DNA from: Marinospirillum sp031581385
GTDB lineage: Bacteria; Pseudomonadota; Gammaproteobacteria; Pseudomonadales; Halomonadaceae
Direction of reading: 5' to 3'
NCBI RefSeq assembly: GCF_044810985.1
Contig: NZ_CP085242.1
Span: 1,426,001 to 1,490,000 of the forward strand
DNA length: 64,000 bases
Below, piece after piece: positions 27,252-36,688 of the stretch (position 1 is the first letter of the stretch; every line of letters starts with the position of its first letter). The position numbers and the translations under genes are program-made. The notes under the pieces are model-generated. The model ran no database searches, was not told the DNA's origin, and saw only the letters and a program-made list of their open reading frames with translations.

Positions 27252-28017
27252 TGTCATCCCCTTGTCCACCGCCCTTGATTGCCAGGAAGGAAGCAAAATT
27301 CAGATATTGGAACCACTGGCTGGAAAAGCTGAAACCGGCCTCCTTCAGGCGTTGAAGGTGTTGCTCTGAGGTGTCTGTGCGCAACACATCTTCCAGCGCG
27401 GTGCGCTTCTGACTGATTTCCATATCGGAATAACCATTGGCACGTTTGAAGTCATGGTGCAGCTCAAACAACAACTGGGATTGGCGTGGATCGGTAAAGT
27501 GGACTTTTTCACTCAGCAGCAGCGCCCCGCCCGGACGCAAAGCGGCAAAGAGTTGATCCAGCAGTGGCTGACGATCTTCCGGCGGCAGAAACTGCAGAGT
27601 GAAGTTAATCAGGATCAGATCACAAGGCTGATAATTCAGCGTGCGGATATCCGCACAGCAGGTTTCCACGGGCCTTTGCGGCAAGGTTTCAGTCAGCAGT
27701 TGCTGGCAACGCTCGGTCATGGCCTGTGAATTATCCACGGCAATAATCTCCAGCTGCTCCAGATGCGTCAACTGCTGGGCAACACTCAGGGTGCTGGCCC
27801 CCAGGGAAGCCCCAAGATCATAAATGCGTCCCCCTTCCGGTACATAGCGCCTGGCAATCACTCCGGCCATTCCCAGGATTTGCGAATAACCCGGTACGGA
27901 GCGTTTGATCATATCAGGAAAGACGCGGGCAACCTGCTCATCAAAAGAAAAGCTGGCCAACTTGTCCAGGGGATTGGAAAACAGGGCGTCTCTGACTGGG
28001 GATGAAGGGGAACTCAT
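27238..28017 (-). CDS. cmoA: Carboxy-S-adenosylmethionine synthase
   Basis: A 259-residue class I methyltransferase-fold enzyme: N-terminal DALFSNPLDKLASFSFDEQV, the SAM/prephenate site IYDLGASLGASTLSVAQQL and the LINFTLQFLPPEDRQPLLDQ helix are diagnostic of CmoA. It makes carboxy-SAM from SAM and prephenate, the donor used by CmoB. The ATG at 28017 was chosen by homology; the frame extends upstream into rsmC. It starts 7 bp after rsmC. Confidence 0.93.
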   Translation of the reverse strand: MSSPSSPVRDALFSNPLDKLASFSFDEQVARVFPDMIKRSVPGYSQILGMAGVIARRYVPEGGRIYDLGASLGASTLSVAQQLTHLEQLEIIAVDNSQAMTERCQQLLTETLPQRPVETCCADIRTLNYQPCDLILINFTLQFLPPEDRQPLLDQLFAALRPGGALLLSEKVHFTDPRQSQLLFELHHDFKRANGYSDMEISQKRTALEDVLRTDTSEQHLQRLKEAGFSFSSQWFQYLNFASFLAIKGGGQGDDNEST

Positions 28018-28024
28018 AGTCTGC

Positions 28025-29089
28025 TCATTTTTCACGTAAGGCCTGATAAACGGAAAATTTACCGGTTTCTGCACGACGCTGGAAGCTGCCAAAAGCTCTA
28101 TCCAGCAAATCAGGATAAGGAAGAAAACGGTTGGCTACCAGCCAGAGCTGGCCTCCCGGCTTCAAAAATCGTGGAGACTCACGGATCAGACGTTCAGACA
28201 ACTCATAATCCGTTGCTTTGCCGGTGTGAAAAGGTGGGTTGGTGACGATCAAATCCAGACTTCCAGGCTGGCAAACCGCTTCCAGGCCGTTAAAAATATC
28301 CCCAGGCCAGGTCTGGCCTTGCAGCCCATTGGCCTGCAAGGTTGCCTGAGTCGCCTGCAGGGCAAAGCCACTGACATCACTGGCAATTAACTGTAGACCC
28401 GGGTTGTGCTGCAACAGCCAGGCTCCCAGCAGGCCTCCCCCACAGCCCAGATCCAGACAGCGCCCCTGTTGAGGTAGCTCTGTCAGGTTCTGCTGAAGAG
28501 CAGACAACAGCAACTGCGAACCTTCATCCACCCGACCATGACCAAACACACCAGGCAGACTGCACAGTTGCAAACCATCCGGGCCGTCCAGGGCTAGCGT
28601 TTCCTGGCCGGCAGGCAACTTACCCTTCAGTGCGTCTGCCTCGACATAATAGAGAGCACAGCGCCTTGCCGAGTCCAGTTTGGTCACTTCCAGACCTGCC
28701 TTTTGCAACTGGCTGGCAGCAGCCTTGACACCGCCCTGGGTTTCGCCCAGCAGATAAAAACCCTCAAGTGAGTAAGCAACCAGCTGCCTGAGCCACCAAT
28801 AGCCTTCGTCCTTGGCTTTGGGCCAGAACACCAGGCTGCGACCCGGCAGGCTGGCAGGTGCTTGCTGACTGACAAAAAAACTCTGCAGACCCTGCTGTTG
28901 TGCCAGGCGGCTCATGCGCCAGTCCGCTGTCCAGACCTGCACAGGTGCCGCAAAATCCCGCCCCAGCTGCAGCGCGGCCAGTTGCAAATGCCCTGGTGGG
29001 GCAATCAGGTTCAGTGGTTGATCCTGCCATTCTGGCAGGTGTCTCATCATAAGTTGACCCAGTGGGCAGCAATCAGAGGCAGAAGGCAT
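28025..29089 (-). CDS. rsmC: 16S rRNA (guanine-1207-N2)-methyltransferase
   Basis: A 354-residue two-domain protein: a degenerate N-terminal methyltransferase-like domain and an active C-terminal one with SLPGVFGHGRVDEGSQLLLS, the SAM site CLDLGCGGGLLGAWLL and the target-base motif NPPF. This layout fits RsmC, which makes m2G1207 in helix 34 of 16S rRNA; RlmG is the main alternative. It heads the rsmC-cmoA-cmoB run of RNA-modification genes. Confidence 0.82.
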   Translation of the reverse strand: MPSASDCCPLGQLMMRHLPEWQDQPLNLIAPPGHLQLAALQLGRDFAAPVQVWTADWRMSRLAQQQGLQSFFVSQQAPASLPGRSLVFWPKAKDEGYWWLRQLVAYSLEGFYLLGETQGGVKAAASQLQKAGLEVTKLDSARRCALYYVEADALKGKLPAGQETLALDGPDGLQLCSLPGVFGHGRVDEGSQLLLSALQQNLTELPQQGRCLDLGCGGGLLGAWLLQHNPGLQLIASDVSGFALQATQATLQANGLQGQTWPGDIFNGLEAVCQPGSLDLIVTNPPFHTGKATDYELSERLIRESPRFLKPGGQLWLVANRFLPYPDLLDRAFGSFQRRAETGKFSVYQALREK

Positions 29090-29247
29090 TGGAAAATCCG
29101 GTTACTGGAAATCAGGGCGCTAAAGATAGAGGTTTTGGGGTCACTTTGCCAGCCGTGTTATGGCACAGATATTGCTGAAAAATATAAGTTCTTGAGTAGC
29201 AAAGCTTGAGCCTCAAACAACCCTCGATGATAAAAGGTAAAAAAATA

Positions 29248-29715
29248 ATGGCTGAATACCAAACCCTACTGTTTGCGACCGACTTTTCTGAAGGTGCGAC
29301 CCAAGCAGTTGAGCATGCTCGTAAACTGGCTCGGCTCACAGGAGCAAGACTGCACCTTCTTCACGTTATCACTGAACTGGCGGACAAACGCCGCCGCCGT
29401 ATTCCTGCCGATGTGATCGACACCTTCATTCGGGAAATTACCCGCCATGCTGAAGAGGATATGCAAAGCTTCAAGGAAAAATATTTTGCTGATGCCGAAT
29501 CCCTGGGCTTTGAAGTAACTTATGAAGTCAGTATCGGCACTGGGCATGAAGACATTCTCAAAGCAGCTGAAGCCATCCAGGCTGACCTGATCATTCTGGG
29601 AACCCATGGCCGTACCGGTATCGAAAAAGTCTTGGTCGGCTCCACGGCTGAGCGGGTGGTGCGTCACTCACCCATCCCCGTACTGACGGTTAGAAACGAC
29701 AAGCCTCGCGACTGA
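29248..29715 (+). CDS. Universal stress protein (UspA family)
   Basis: A 155-residue single-domain Usp. It begins LLFATDFSEGATQAVEHARK and ends with the ATP-binding motif GTHGRTGIEKVLVGSTAERV (G-2x-G-9x-G-S). It is probably a nucleotide-binding dimer involved in stress survival. I use the ATG at 29248, with AAAGG upstream; an in-frame ATG at 29227 lacks a ribosome site. Confidence 0.88.
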   Translation: MAEYQTLLFATDFSEGATQAVEHARKLARLTGARLHLLHVITELADKRRRRIPADVIDTFIREITRHAEEDMQSFKEKYFADAESLGFEVTYEVSIGTGHEDILKAAEAIQADLIILGTHGRTGIEKVLVGSTAERVVRHSPIPVLTVRNDKPRD

Positions 29716-29722
29716 TTCAGTC

Positions 29723-29754
29723 AAAAAACCCCGCCTTCCAGAAGAAGGCGGGGT
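29723..29754 (-). terminator. Terminator for the TRAP transporter operon
   Basis: The stem AACCCCGCCTTC/GAAGGCGGGGTT has a short loop, with six A on its left. Read on the minus strand these give a T run, so it acts mainly on the TRAP permease transcript that ends at 29778. It may also block read-through from the usp gene. Confidence 0.85.
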
Positions 29755-29777
29755 TCAGGCTCAAAAGCGCAGGAGGA

Positions 29778-31994
29778 TTATTCCCCGTTCTGACGAGCTG
29801 CTTCTGCAGAGGCAAGATTTCTTGCCGTTGCCAATTGCCAGACCAGCACCAGACTGCCAAGACCAATACCCACCAGGTCTGTCATCCAGCCACCAGCAAT
29901 CATGGCCAGTGCAGCCACCAACAGAAGACCACGCTGGATCAGGTTGGCACGGTCATTCAGGAACCAACCCTGCACAGCAGCAGCCAGCAGGTAAATACCC
30001 ACCGCAGCCGTTATCGCAACACGCAGTATTTTATCCCAGCTGCCTTCCATCAACAGCTCCGGGCTGTAGAAGAACATGAAAGGCACGATAAAGGCGGCCA
30101 GACCAAACTTGAAGGAGGTCATGGCGGTCTTTAGAGGATCCGTCCCGGCAATCGCTGCTGCGGCATAGCCCGCCAGAGCCACAGGCGGAGTAATCGCCGA
30201 AAGCACCGCATAGTAGAACACGAAAAAGTGAGAAACCAGCGGTGGAATGCCGATCTGCTGCAGACCGGGAGCCACAACAGAGGCAGCAACCGCATAAGCC
30301 GCCGTGGTCGGCATCCCCATACCCAGCAGGATACTGATGCACATGGCAAAGAAGAGCGCCAGAAGATGACTGGCATCAGCAATGTTCAACAGCATGGATG
30401 CAAAGCGCGCACCCACCCCGGTCAAAGCAATGACACCCACAATAATACCGGCACAGGCACACACCGCAATCAGGGGGATTGCCATGCGGGTGCCTAGCGA
30501 CAAGGCTTCCAGCAACTGCCTGGGCCCCATCTTGAAAGGCGTCAACCAGGACACCACTGCAGCACTGAACATGGCCAGAGTACCGGCACGAATCACCGAG
30601 TAACCCATGAAAAGCGTGGCAATCAGAATAATGATTGGGAAAAACAGGTAGACCTGCTTAACCATTTTACTGAACTTGGGCAACTGATCCCGGGCCAGGC
30701 CAGCCATACCTTCGCGGCGTGCTTCCAGATCCACCATCATGTAGATGGAAAGAAAATAAAGAGCTGCCGGAATCAAGGCTGCTATGGCAATCTCGGTATA
30801 GGGAATACCCGTGATTTCCGCCATGATAAAGGCACCGGCCCCCATGATGGGCGGTACAATCTGCCCACCTGTGGAAGCGGCTGCCTCAATACCACCGGCA
30901 CTGCGGGGGTGATAGCCGACTTTTTTCATCAAAGGGATGGTCAGACTGCCGGTCGCTACAACATTACCCGCAGAAGTACCGTTAATCATCCCCATCAGGC
31001 CCGAGGCGAAGACAGCAACCTTGGCCGGGCCACCGCGTGTACGTCCTGCTGCAGCAAAAGCAAAATTAACAAAGTAGTCACCCACCCGCGATGCCTGCAG
31101 GAAGGCAGCAAAAGTGATGAACAGGATAATATAGGTTGAAGAAACCGCTGTGGTTGGGCCGAGAATCCCGTTGTCCGTGTAGATGTAAGTAAAAAAACGT
31201 TCCAGCGAATAACCACGGTGTTCAAGAATACCGGGCAAATAAGGGCCGGCAAAGGCATACCCCAGAAAAACAGCCGTAATCACGATCAAAGCCAGACCGG
31301 CAACGCGACGGGTCAGCTCCATGATCAGGATGACACCGGCAAAGGCCACCAGAAACTCGGTCTGACCCACCATGGGGGTACCTGCCGCCATCCGCCAGCG
31401 GTTGAGAACAAACAAAAGATAGGCCGCGACCAGAATCGCTGCAGCCATCAACAACCAATCAGCCCAGTGAATCCGGCGGTTATTGCCCGCTTTCCAGATC
31501 CAGCTGCTGATAATAGCGGCCACGGTGCCCAGCACCAGAGCCCAGGCCACAGCAGGCAGCAAGGCAACGCCTTCACCGATCGGCAGAGGGGGCGGCAGGC
31601 GCAGGCCGAAATATTCTCTGGAAATCCAGGCAACGGCCATACCCACAGCAGCAAAAGCAATCAGCGCCGCTGAGGGCACCAAAGCCAGCCATTGCAAGCG
31701 TGAAATAGGTGTCGGTTCTTTATTGCGATCCAGAGTAAAAGCAGCAATCAAGGCAAAACCAACCATCAAGCCGCCCGCAACATGAATAATACGAAAAGCC
31801 CAGGTTTCAATAGGAGAAATATTCAGTGCGTAGAGGTGCAGAAGGGTATAGAAAACACAGGCAAAAAAGATCACTTTGCCAACCACACCCGTCAAATCCC
31901 GCTCGTTATGACCCAGCGGAATATCTGACACACCTTCAGCCCCGATTTTATCAGCGGCATCTGCTTCTGCAGTTGTGGAGGTTTTATCAGTCAT
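29778..31994 (-). CDS. TRAP transporter fused permease (DctQ-DctM type, TAXI system)
   Basis: A 738-residue polytopic inner-membrane protein with roughly 16-18 membrane segments. The N-terminal third is DctQ-like and the rest is the DctM family core, with Gly-rich transport motifs such as GMINGTSAGNVVATGSLTIP and GMGMPTTAAYAVAASVVAPG. It couples sodium (or proton) entry to uptake of an organic acid delivered by the periplasmic protein encoded just upstream. Fused 4TM-12TM permeases are the usual partner of TAXI-type binding proteins. The substrate cannot be told from sequence. Confidence 0.9.
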   Translation of the reverse strand: MTDKTSTTAEADAADKIGAEGVSDIPLGHNERDLTGVVGKVIFFACVFYTLLHLYALNISPIETWAFRIIHVAGGLMVGFALIAAFTLDRNKEPTPISRLQWLALVPSAALIAFAAVGMAVAWISREYFGLRLPPPLPIGEGVALLPAVAWALVLGTVAAIISSWIWKAGNNRRIHWADWLLMAAAILVAAYLLFVLNRWRMAAGTPMVGQTEFLVAFAGVILIMELTRRVAGLALIVITAVFLGYAFAGPYLPGILEHRGYSLERFFTYIYTDNGILGPTTAVSSTYIILFITFAAFLQASRVGDYFVNFAFAAAGRTRGGPAKVAVFASGLMGMINGTSAGNVVATGSLTIPLMKKVGYHPRSAGGIEAAASTGGQIVPPIMGAGAFIMAEITGIPYTEIAIAALIPAALYFLSIYMMVDLEARREGMAGLARDQLPKFSKMVKQVYLFFPIIILIATLFMGYSVIRAGTLAMFSAAVVSWLTPFKMGPRQLLEALSLGTRMAIPLIAVCACAGIIVGVIALTGVGARFASMLLNIADASHLLALFFAMCISILLGMGMPTTAAYAVAASVVAPGLQQIGIPPLVSHFFVFYYAVLSAITPPVALAGYAAAAIAGTDPLKTAMTSFKFGLAAFIVPFMFFYSPELLMEGSWDKILRVAITAAVGIYLLAAAVQGWFLNDRANLIQRGLLLVAALAMIAGGWMTDLVGIGLGSLVLVWQLATARNLASAEAARQNGE

Positions 31995-32026
31995 TTTTCA
32001 GAAGTTCACGTGATTAGAAATGAAAG

Positions 32027-32050
32027 AACGTCGGCCCGCAAGCCGACGTT
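32027..32050 (-). promoter_or_regulatory. Intercistronic hairpin between binding protein and permease genes
   Basis: The perfect 9-bp inverted repeat AACGTCGGC/GCCGACGTT has a 6-nt loop and no T run. It lies in the 84-bp gap between the TAXI binding-protein gene and the permease gene. Such hairpins commonly protect the upstream message and give the binding protein higher expression than the permease. Confidence 0.6.
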
Positions 32051-32078
32051 ACTCACTAACAGGTACTTCCCGAATTAC

Positions 32079-33065
32079 TTAGTCTTTCAGGTTTTCAGGA
32101 ATTTCAACGCCGTTTTCTTCAAACCAGCGCACAGCACCTGGGTGCCACTTGACGATGGTGTTGTACTTGGCATTTTCAGGCACGGTTTCCTTGGCAGCAC
32201 CATGGATCTGCAACATACGGTCATGGTTTTCCATGACGGTCTTGGTTACACCATAGACGAGGGAATCCGGCATGTCTTTATGAGTGACGGCGAAGTTCCA
32301 CAGGGACAAGGCCGAAGTGTCTTCTTCCACAGACTTGTAAACGGATGCAGGAATCACACCGGCACTCAGTTCAGGGTAGTCTTTGGCAATCTGCTCAATA
32401 TCTGATTCAGAATAGGAGAAGATGTTCACGTCCGCCTGAGCTTCCAGCTGACTGAAAGCTGAAATGGGCATGCCTGCTGCAAAAGCAAAAGCATCAATCA
32501 AGCCATCCTGCAGTTGACCAGCCTGATCAGAAGCACCGCCATTGGTGGTGTTCACATCCAGACCCAGTTCTTCAAACAACTGAGGGTGATACATATCCGC
32601 TGTACCGCCTGCAGGGCCTACACCCACGGTTTTACCATCCAGATCCGCCACAGAATTGATGCCCGAGTCTTCCAGAGCAATGATCTGCAGGGTGGTTTGA
32701 TACATGGGGAAAACCGCACGTACGTCTTCGTGCATTTCACCAGGTGCCAGCTCACTCTCACCGGCGAGGGCCTGTACCAGGGGGCCAGTGGTGACCATAC
32801 CAAAATCATGCTCACCCATTTGTACCAGAGTGGCATTTTGCACAGGACCACCGGTGACTTCGGCACCCGCAGAAATGTCCAGGGCATCGCCAACCAGGTT
32901 GGCCCAGCCGGAACCGTAAATATAATAAGTACCACCCTGGCTGGCAGTACCTACAGTAATACTGTTGGGCCAATCACTACGATCTTCGGCAGCAAATGCA
33001 GCACCCGTGGTCATCATGGCTGCCATGCAACCGGTCATTAAAGCCTTTTTGGATAAAAAGCGCAT
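32079..33065 (-). CDS. TAXI-family TRAP solute-binding protein
   Basis: A 328-residue periplasmic protein: signal peptide MRFLSKKALMTGCMAAMM ending at AFA-AEDR, then the TAXI start SITVGTASQGGTYYIYGSGW and GVGPAGGTADMY. It binds the substrate and delivers it to the fused permease encoded downstream. AGGAG lies upstream of the ATG at 33065; longer in-frame starts would disrupt the signal peptide. Many members of the family bind glutamate or dicarboxylates, but specificity here is unknown. Confidence 0.9.
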   Translation of the reverse strand: MRFLSKKALMTGCMAAMMTTGAAFAAEDRSDWPNSITVGTASQGGTYYIYGSGWANLVGDALDISAGAEVTGGPVQNATLVQMGEHDFGMVTTGPLVQALAGESELAPGEMHEDVRAVFPMYQTTLQIIALEDSGINSVADLDGKTVGVGPAGGTADMYHPQLFEELGLDVNTTNGGASDQAGQLQDGLIDAFAFAAGMPISAFSQLEAQADVNIFSYSESDIEQIAKDYPELSAGVIPASVYKSVEEDTSALSLWNFAVTHKDMPDSLVYGVTKTVMENHDRMLQIHGAAKETVPENAKYNTIVKWHPGAVRWFEENGVEIPENLKD

Positions 33066-33267
33066 AGGGAGGTTTCTCCTAGTTATTTTTTTCGTCGATG
33101 AGTGTCGTCGATTGCTACTACTGAGCAGCAGCTTCCTTGCAAGGCCTATGCCAACACCCTGAACCCGCCTACCGTCACTGACTCCTGTGAAAACCACCTT
33201 CCAAGTGTGCGAATTTCCACACAAAGCAGTACTGGCAGGGGTGGATATCCACCCTTTTAAACCGGAA

Positions 33268-33293
33268 ATAAAAAAACACCCCGCAGGGTGTTT
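33268..33293 (-). terminator. Terminator of the cheV-cheR-comFB run
   Basis: The stem AAACACCC/GGGTGTTT with loop CGCA is preceded on the plus strand by a run of A, so a T run follows it on the minus strand. It lies 25 bp after the ComFB-like gene. Confidence 0.82.
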
Positions 33294-33317
33294 CAGTAAA
33301 GTGCCCACAAACCCCGA

Positions 33318-33578
33318 TCAATCCGGGTTTTTTTCGATCTTGTCGATCGCAGTCTCCAGAGCGTTTTTAAGCTTTTCCTCAATCTGCAGTATCTCGCCTT
33401 CTGACATGTAAAAGGTGGCATCGACATCGAAGCGCACATAAAAAGCCGGGAGTTGGTTGAGGGTCACACAGATAACATCTTCCACAAAATCCTGACTCTT
33501 ACCCTGAAACCGCTCATCACGATTGATCAAGCCTTTCAGCAGGGTTTCGTAGTAGTTGTGAACATTTTCAGTCACCAT
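33318..33578 (-). CDS. ComFB-family small protein
   Basis: An 86-residue protein whose pattern VHNYYETLLKGLI ... DFVEDVICVTLNQLPAFYVR matches the late-competence ComFB family. The Cys-rich zinc loop seen in many members is mostly absent here. Its place directly after cheR (8-bp gap) suggests a chemotaxis or motility link; some ComFB-like proteins bind cyclic di-nucleotides. The ATG at 33578 fits homology better than the longer frame from 33620. Confidence 0.7.
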   Translation of the reverse strand: MVTENVHNYYETLLKGLINRDERFQGKSQDFVEDVICVTLNQLPAFYVRFDVDATFYMSEGEILQIEEKLKNALETAIDKIEKNPD

Positions 33579-33586
33579 AAGCTCAC

Positions 33587-34426
33587 CTATTTTGCGCGGT
33601 AAATAATGCCGGGGCGGCACTGCACCATCTCATACAGATCCGGCATATTGGAAAGAGCTTCCGAGGCCCCCAGAAACAAGTAGCCACCCGGCTTGAGATT
33701 GGCGTGCATCCTTTTGAGAATGTCCTTTTTCAAGTCAGCCGAAAAGTAGATAAGAACATTACGGCAAAAAACCACATCAAAGCGTCCCAGCATGCTGTAA
33801 CTGTGCAGAAGGTTCATCATGCGAAATTCCACACGCTTCTGGATATTGGGGTTGACCTTCCAACGCCCTTCACCGGTTTGCGTGAAATGCTTGGTCAGGC
33901 GATCCTTGGATAAACCGCGACCGATGGCCAGCATTTCATAAGTGCCTGAACGAGCTGCGCCCAATGCGGAAGCGGAAATATCCGTACCCAGGATTTTCTC
34001 ACCCATCCGAAAAGCACCCGGATTCTTCTTTTTGAACTCCTCAATCACCATGGAAATCGAATAGGGTTCCTGCCCCGTAGATGCTGCAGCAGACCAGATT
34101 TTCAGGGGTTCAGAACGCAGGTTTTTGGCAATTTCGGGAAGAACCTTGTTTTCCAGAATATTGAAGGGATGCACATCACGAAACCACAGGGTTTCATTGG
34201 TGGTCATGGCATCAACGACCGCTTCCTTGAGACCTGAACGGGGGTTGCGCTGCATCTCGCGCATCAGGTCTGTGAGGCTGCTCATTTGTTTCTGAGCCAT
34301 GATTTTGTTCAGGCGGCTGGTAACCAGGTACTGCTTATTTTCACCCAGCAAAATCCCGCAAGCTTCCTGCAAGAAGTTGCGGAAAGCTTCAAATTCCTGT
34401 GGGCTCAAGGTTTTACTGATTGACAT
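33587..34426 (-). CDS. cheR: Chemotaxis protein methyltransferase CheR
   Basis: A 279-residue CheR: N-terminal helical domain (SLTDLMREMQRNPRSGLKEA), SAM-binding motif IWSAAASTGQEPYSISMV, and FDVVFCRNVLIYFSADLKK. It methylates glutamates of chemoreceptors such as the one encoded at 22762. It lies between cheV and the ComFB-like gene on the minus strand. Confidence 0.94.
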   Translation of the reverse strand: MSISKTLSPQEFEAFRNFLQEACGILLGENKQYLVTSRLNKIMAQKQMSSLTDLMREMQRNPRSGLKEAVVDAMTTNETLWFRDVHPFNILENKVLPEIAKNLRSEPLKIWSAAASTGQEPYSISMVIEEFKKKNPGAFRMGEKILGTDISASALGAARSGTYEMLAIGRGLSKDRLTKHFTQTGEGRWKVNPNIQKRVEFRMMNLLHSYSMLGRFDVVFCRNVLIYFSADLKKDILKRMHANLKPGGYLFLGASEALSNMPDLYEMVQCRPGIIYRAK

Positions 34427-34496
34427 CCATCACCACCATTACCAGCAAATGACTCACCATAATAGTAACTTAACAGCATGAAAGCTACGACCTGAA

Positions 34497-35435
34497 TCAC
34501 ACTTTCTCTCCGGCAATCGCCTGAATCTGGCCGATAACCACCCTGGCCAACTCATCGGCATCATATTTGGCCAGAAAAAAGTTGGCCCCGACTTTTTTGA
34601 CCATGGCTTCATTGAAAATGCCGCTTAATGAAGAATGCAGTAGCACGGGCAGGTTGGCCAGACGCGGATCTTCCTTGATGCGGCGAGTCAGAGTGTAGCC
34701 ATCCATTTCCGGCATTTCGATGTCTGAAATAATCATCAAAAGTTCATCCTGAACCCGCTTGCCATCATCCGCCAAACTGTTCAGGAATTCCAGGGCTTCC
34801 TTACCATTGGTCAAGCTAGTATAGCCGATCCCGGTTTCCTGCAGGTTACGTTCCACCTGGTGACGAGCCACGCTGGAATCATCCACCAGCAAGATATGGT
34901 AGTTTCCGGCAATTTCCTTAACTTCATCGGTTAGGATGTGCGAAGAAACACCCTGGGCAAAAGGATCAACACTGGCAATGATTTTTTCCACATCGACAAT
35001 TTCAATCAGTTGATTGTCCATCTGGGTCACTGCTGTCAGGAAACTGTCCTTGCCACTGCCTCTGGGTGGTGGGTGTACTTCTTCCCAGTTGATATTGACG
35101 ATGCGATCTACTTCACGCACCAGAAACCCCTGGGTGCGGCGATTGTATTCAGTCACGATCACAAAGTGGGATTCAGGGTTTTCCATTGCCGGCTGTCGAA
35201 TGGCCATCCCCAGATCAACGATAGAAACCGTGCCGTCACGAACATGCGCCACCCCACGCACATGGGGCGTATGATGGGGAAGATTAGTCAGACGTGGACA
35301 GGGTATAATCTCTTTGACTTTGAAAACATTGATGCCATACAGCTGCTTGCCATTCAGTCGAAACAACAGCAGCTCCATGCGATTGCCACCTGCAACCTTG
35401 TTGCGTGCGGCCAGCTTGCCTGCGGACGTGGTCAT
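34497..35435 (-). CDS. cheV: Chemotaxis coupling/response protein CheV
   Basis: A protein of 312-314 residues: N-terminal CheW domain (ELLLFRLNGKQLYGINVFKV; residues ~20-160) and C-terminal receiver domain (~180-310) with LLVDDSSVARH, the phospho-acceptor in IISDIEMPEM, and a lysine in FLAKYDAD. It couples receptors to CheA and aids adaptation. An in-frame GTG at 35441 is an alternative start; AAGAAGAG lies 7 bp before the ATG at 35435. It is divergent from flgA, the usual arrangement in pseudomonad-like genomes. Confidence 0.93.
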   Translation of the reverse strand: MTTSAGKLAARNKVAGGNRMELLLFRLNGKQLYGINVFKVKEIIPCPRLTNLPHHTPHVRGVAHVRDGTVSIVDLGMAIRQPAMENPESHFVIVTEYNRRTQGFLVREVDRIVNINWEEVHPPPRGSGKDSFLTAVTQMDNQLIEIVDVEKIIASVDPFAQGVSSHILTDEVKEIAGNYHILLVDDSSVARHQVERNLQETGIGYTSLTNGKEALEFLNSLADDGKRVQDELLMIISDIEMPEMDGYTLTRRIKEDPRLANLPVLLHSSLSGIFNEAMVKKVGANFFLAKYDADELARVVIGQIQAIAGEKV

Positions 35436-35539
35436 AGGCACTCTTCTTTGACAGTAGGATAGTTAATACAACAACAGTTCCTCAAGAGTATAAACTGCAA
35501 TACGCCAGAATTCTAAGCTCCTTCAAAGGTTGATTTGTT

Positions 35540-36271
35540 ATGTTACGAAAGCCAGGCTCTGCTACTCAGCCTACCCCCTCCCATTTCCTGCTGCTTGCGG
35601 CTTTTGTGATCGCTCTTTTCAGCCTGCCTCTGCAGGCTCAGGAGCATCAAAGCATGGATGACCTCCAGCAGCAGGCCAGAGCCTGGATTGATGAACAACT
35701 CAGTGGCGGCCAACAAGAGTACCAGGTGGAGTTCCGTGCTCTGGACCCACGGCTTAAACTGGCCCGTTGCTCAGAACCCCTGGATTTTGAGGTGCACGGC
35801 AATAATGAATTGCGCGGTCGTTCCAACCTTCGCGTCACCTGTTACCCGGAAGACTGGTTTATCTTCGTCACCGCCGAAGTTCAGGTTTTTTCACCGGTTG
35901 TCACCGCCAGCAGCACTCTCAACAGAGGCTCCCAGATCACTGAACAAATGCTGGAAGTCCGACAAATGGATGTTTCACGGGTGCGTGGCGAATATTTCAC
36001 CAGTTTTCAGCCCCTGCTGGGTATGCAGGTTCGTAACCGCATCCGGGCTGGTGACATCATTACCAGCCGACAGGTGAATATCATTCAGGCCGTAAGCCGT
36101 GGTGACCAGGTCATCATTCAGGCCAAAAGCAAGTCCCTAACCATCCGCATGACGGGTGAAGCCTTGGACTCAGGCAGCATTGGCGAACAGATCCGGGTAC
36201 GTAATCTGCAGTCAGGACGAACTGTACGTGCTAGAATCACAGCAAGAGGTATTGTTGAAGTCCGTATTTAA
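35540..36271 (+). CDS. flgA: Flagellar P-ring assembly chaperone FlgA
   Basis: A 243-residue periplasmic protein: signal peptide (FLLLAAFVIALFSLPLQAQ), a central domain, and a C-terminal SAF domain (GDQVIIQAKSKSLTIRMTGE, GEQIRVRNLQSGRTVRARI). It is needed to assemble the P ring around the flagellar rod. It begins the flgA-flgM-flgN-ycgR block. Confidence 0.92.
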   Translation: MLRKPGSATQPTPSHFLLLAAFVIALFSLPLQAQEHQSMDDLQQQARAWIDEQLSGGQQEYQVEFRALDPRLKLARCSEPLDFEVHGNNELRGRSNLRVTCYPEDWFIFVTAEVQVFSPVVTASSTLNRGSQITEQMLEVRQMDVSRVRGEYFTSFQPLLGMQVRNRIRAGDIITSRQVNIIQAVSRGDQVIIQAKSKSLTIRMTGEALDSGSIGEQIRVRNLQSGRTVRARITARGIVEVRI

Positions 36272-36302
36272 TACTCTATACGGCATTTTTGTAAAAAATC
36301 AC

Positions 36303-36329
36303 TAAAGTTTTTTCAGGTAGCGCCGAAAA
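36303..36329 (+). promoter_or_regulatory. Sigma-28 (FliA) promoter of flgM
   Basis: TAAAGTTT at 36303-36310, an 11-bp spacer, and GCCGAAAA at 36322-36329 match the FliA consensus (TAAAGTTT-N11-GCCGATAA) at 15 of 16 positions with the exact spacing. It lies 42 bp before the flgM ATG, so flgM is expressed as a late flagellar gene independently of flgA. Confidence 0.88.
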
Positions 36330-36371
36330 AGTAACTAACCAGCTACTTGATTAACTACGGGATAAGCAATT

Positions 36372-36665
36372 ATGGCTATCGAACTCAATGGAATCGGTAA
36401 CAACCTCAACCCCAGGGTTCGAGGTGGTGATCAGGGTTCGGCCAAAGATAGTGCTGCTGTTTCAAACAAAACCGAAGCACCGGTCAGTGCCGGAGATCGC
36501 GTCCAGTTGAGCAGTCATGCGCAAAGCCTCTATATGGCCGAAGGTGATGATTCAATTGACTCAAACAAAGTGGCTGCCTTGCGTCAACAGATCGAAGAAG
36601 GCAGCTATTCCATTGATCACCAGAAGCTTGCTGGCAAGCTGATGGATCTGGAATCCAAGCTTTAA
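36372..36665 (+). CDS. flgM: Anti-sigma-28 factor FlgM
   Basis: A 97-residue protein, mostly disordered in the N-terminal half, with the conserved C-terminal sigma-binding region (NKVAALRQQIEEGSYSIDHQ, KLAGKLMDLE). It holds FliA inactive until the hook is complete and is then exported. The FliA promoter in front of it makes a feedback loop. Confidence 0.93.
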   Translation: MAIELNGIGNNLNPRVRGGDQGSAKDSAAVSNKTEAPVSAGDRVQLSSHAQSLYMAEGDDSIDSNKVAALRQQIEEGSYSIDHQKLAGKLMDLESKL

Positions 36666-36688
36666 ACCAGAATTTTTAAAGCCCCTTT

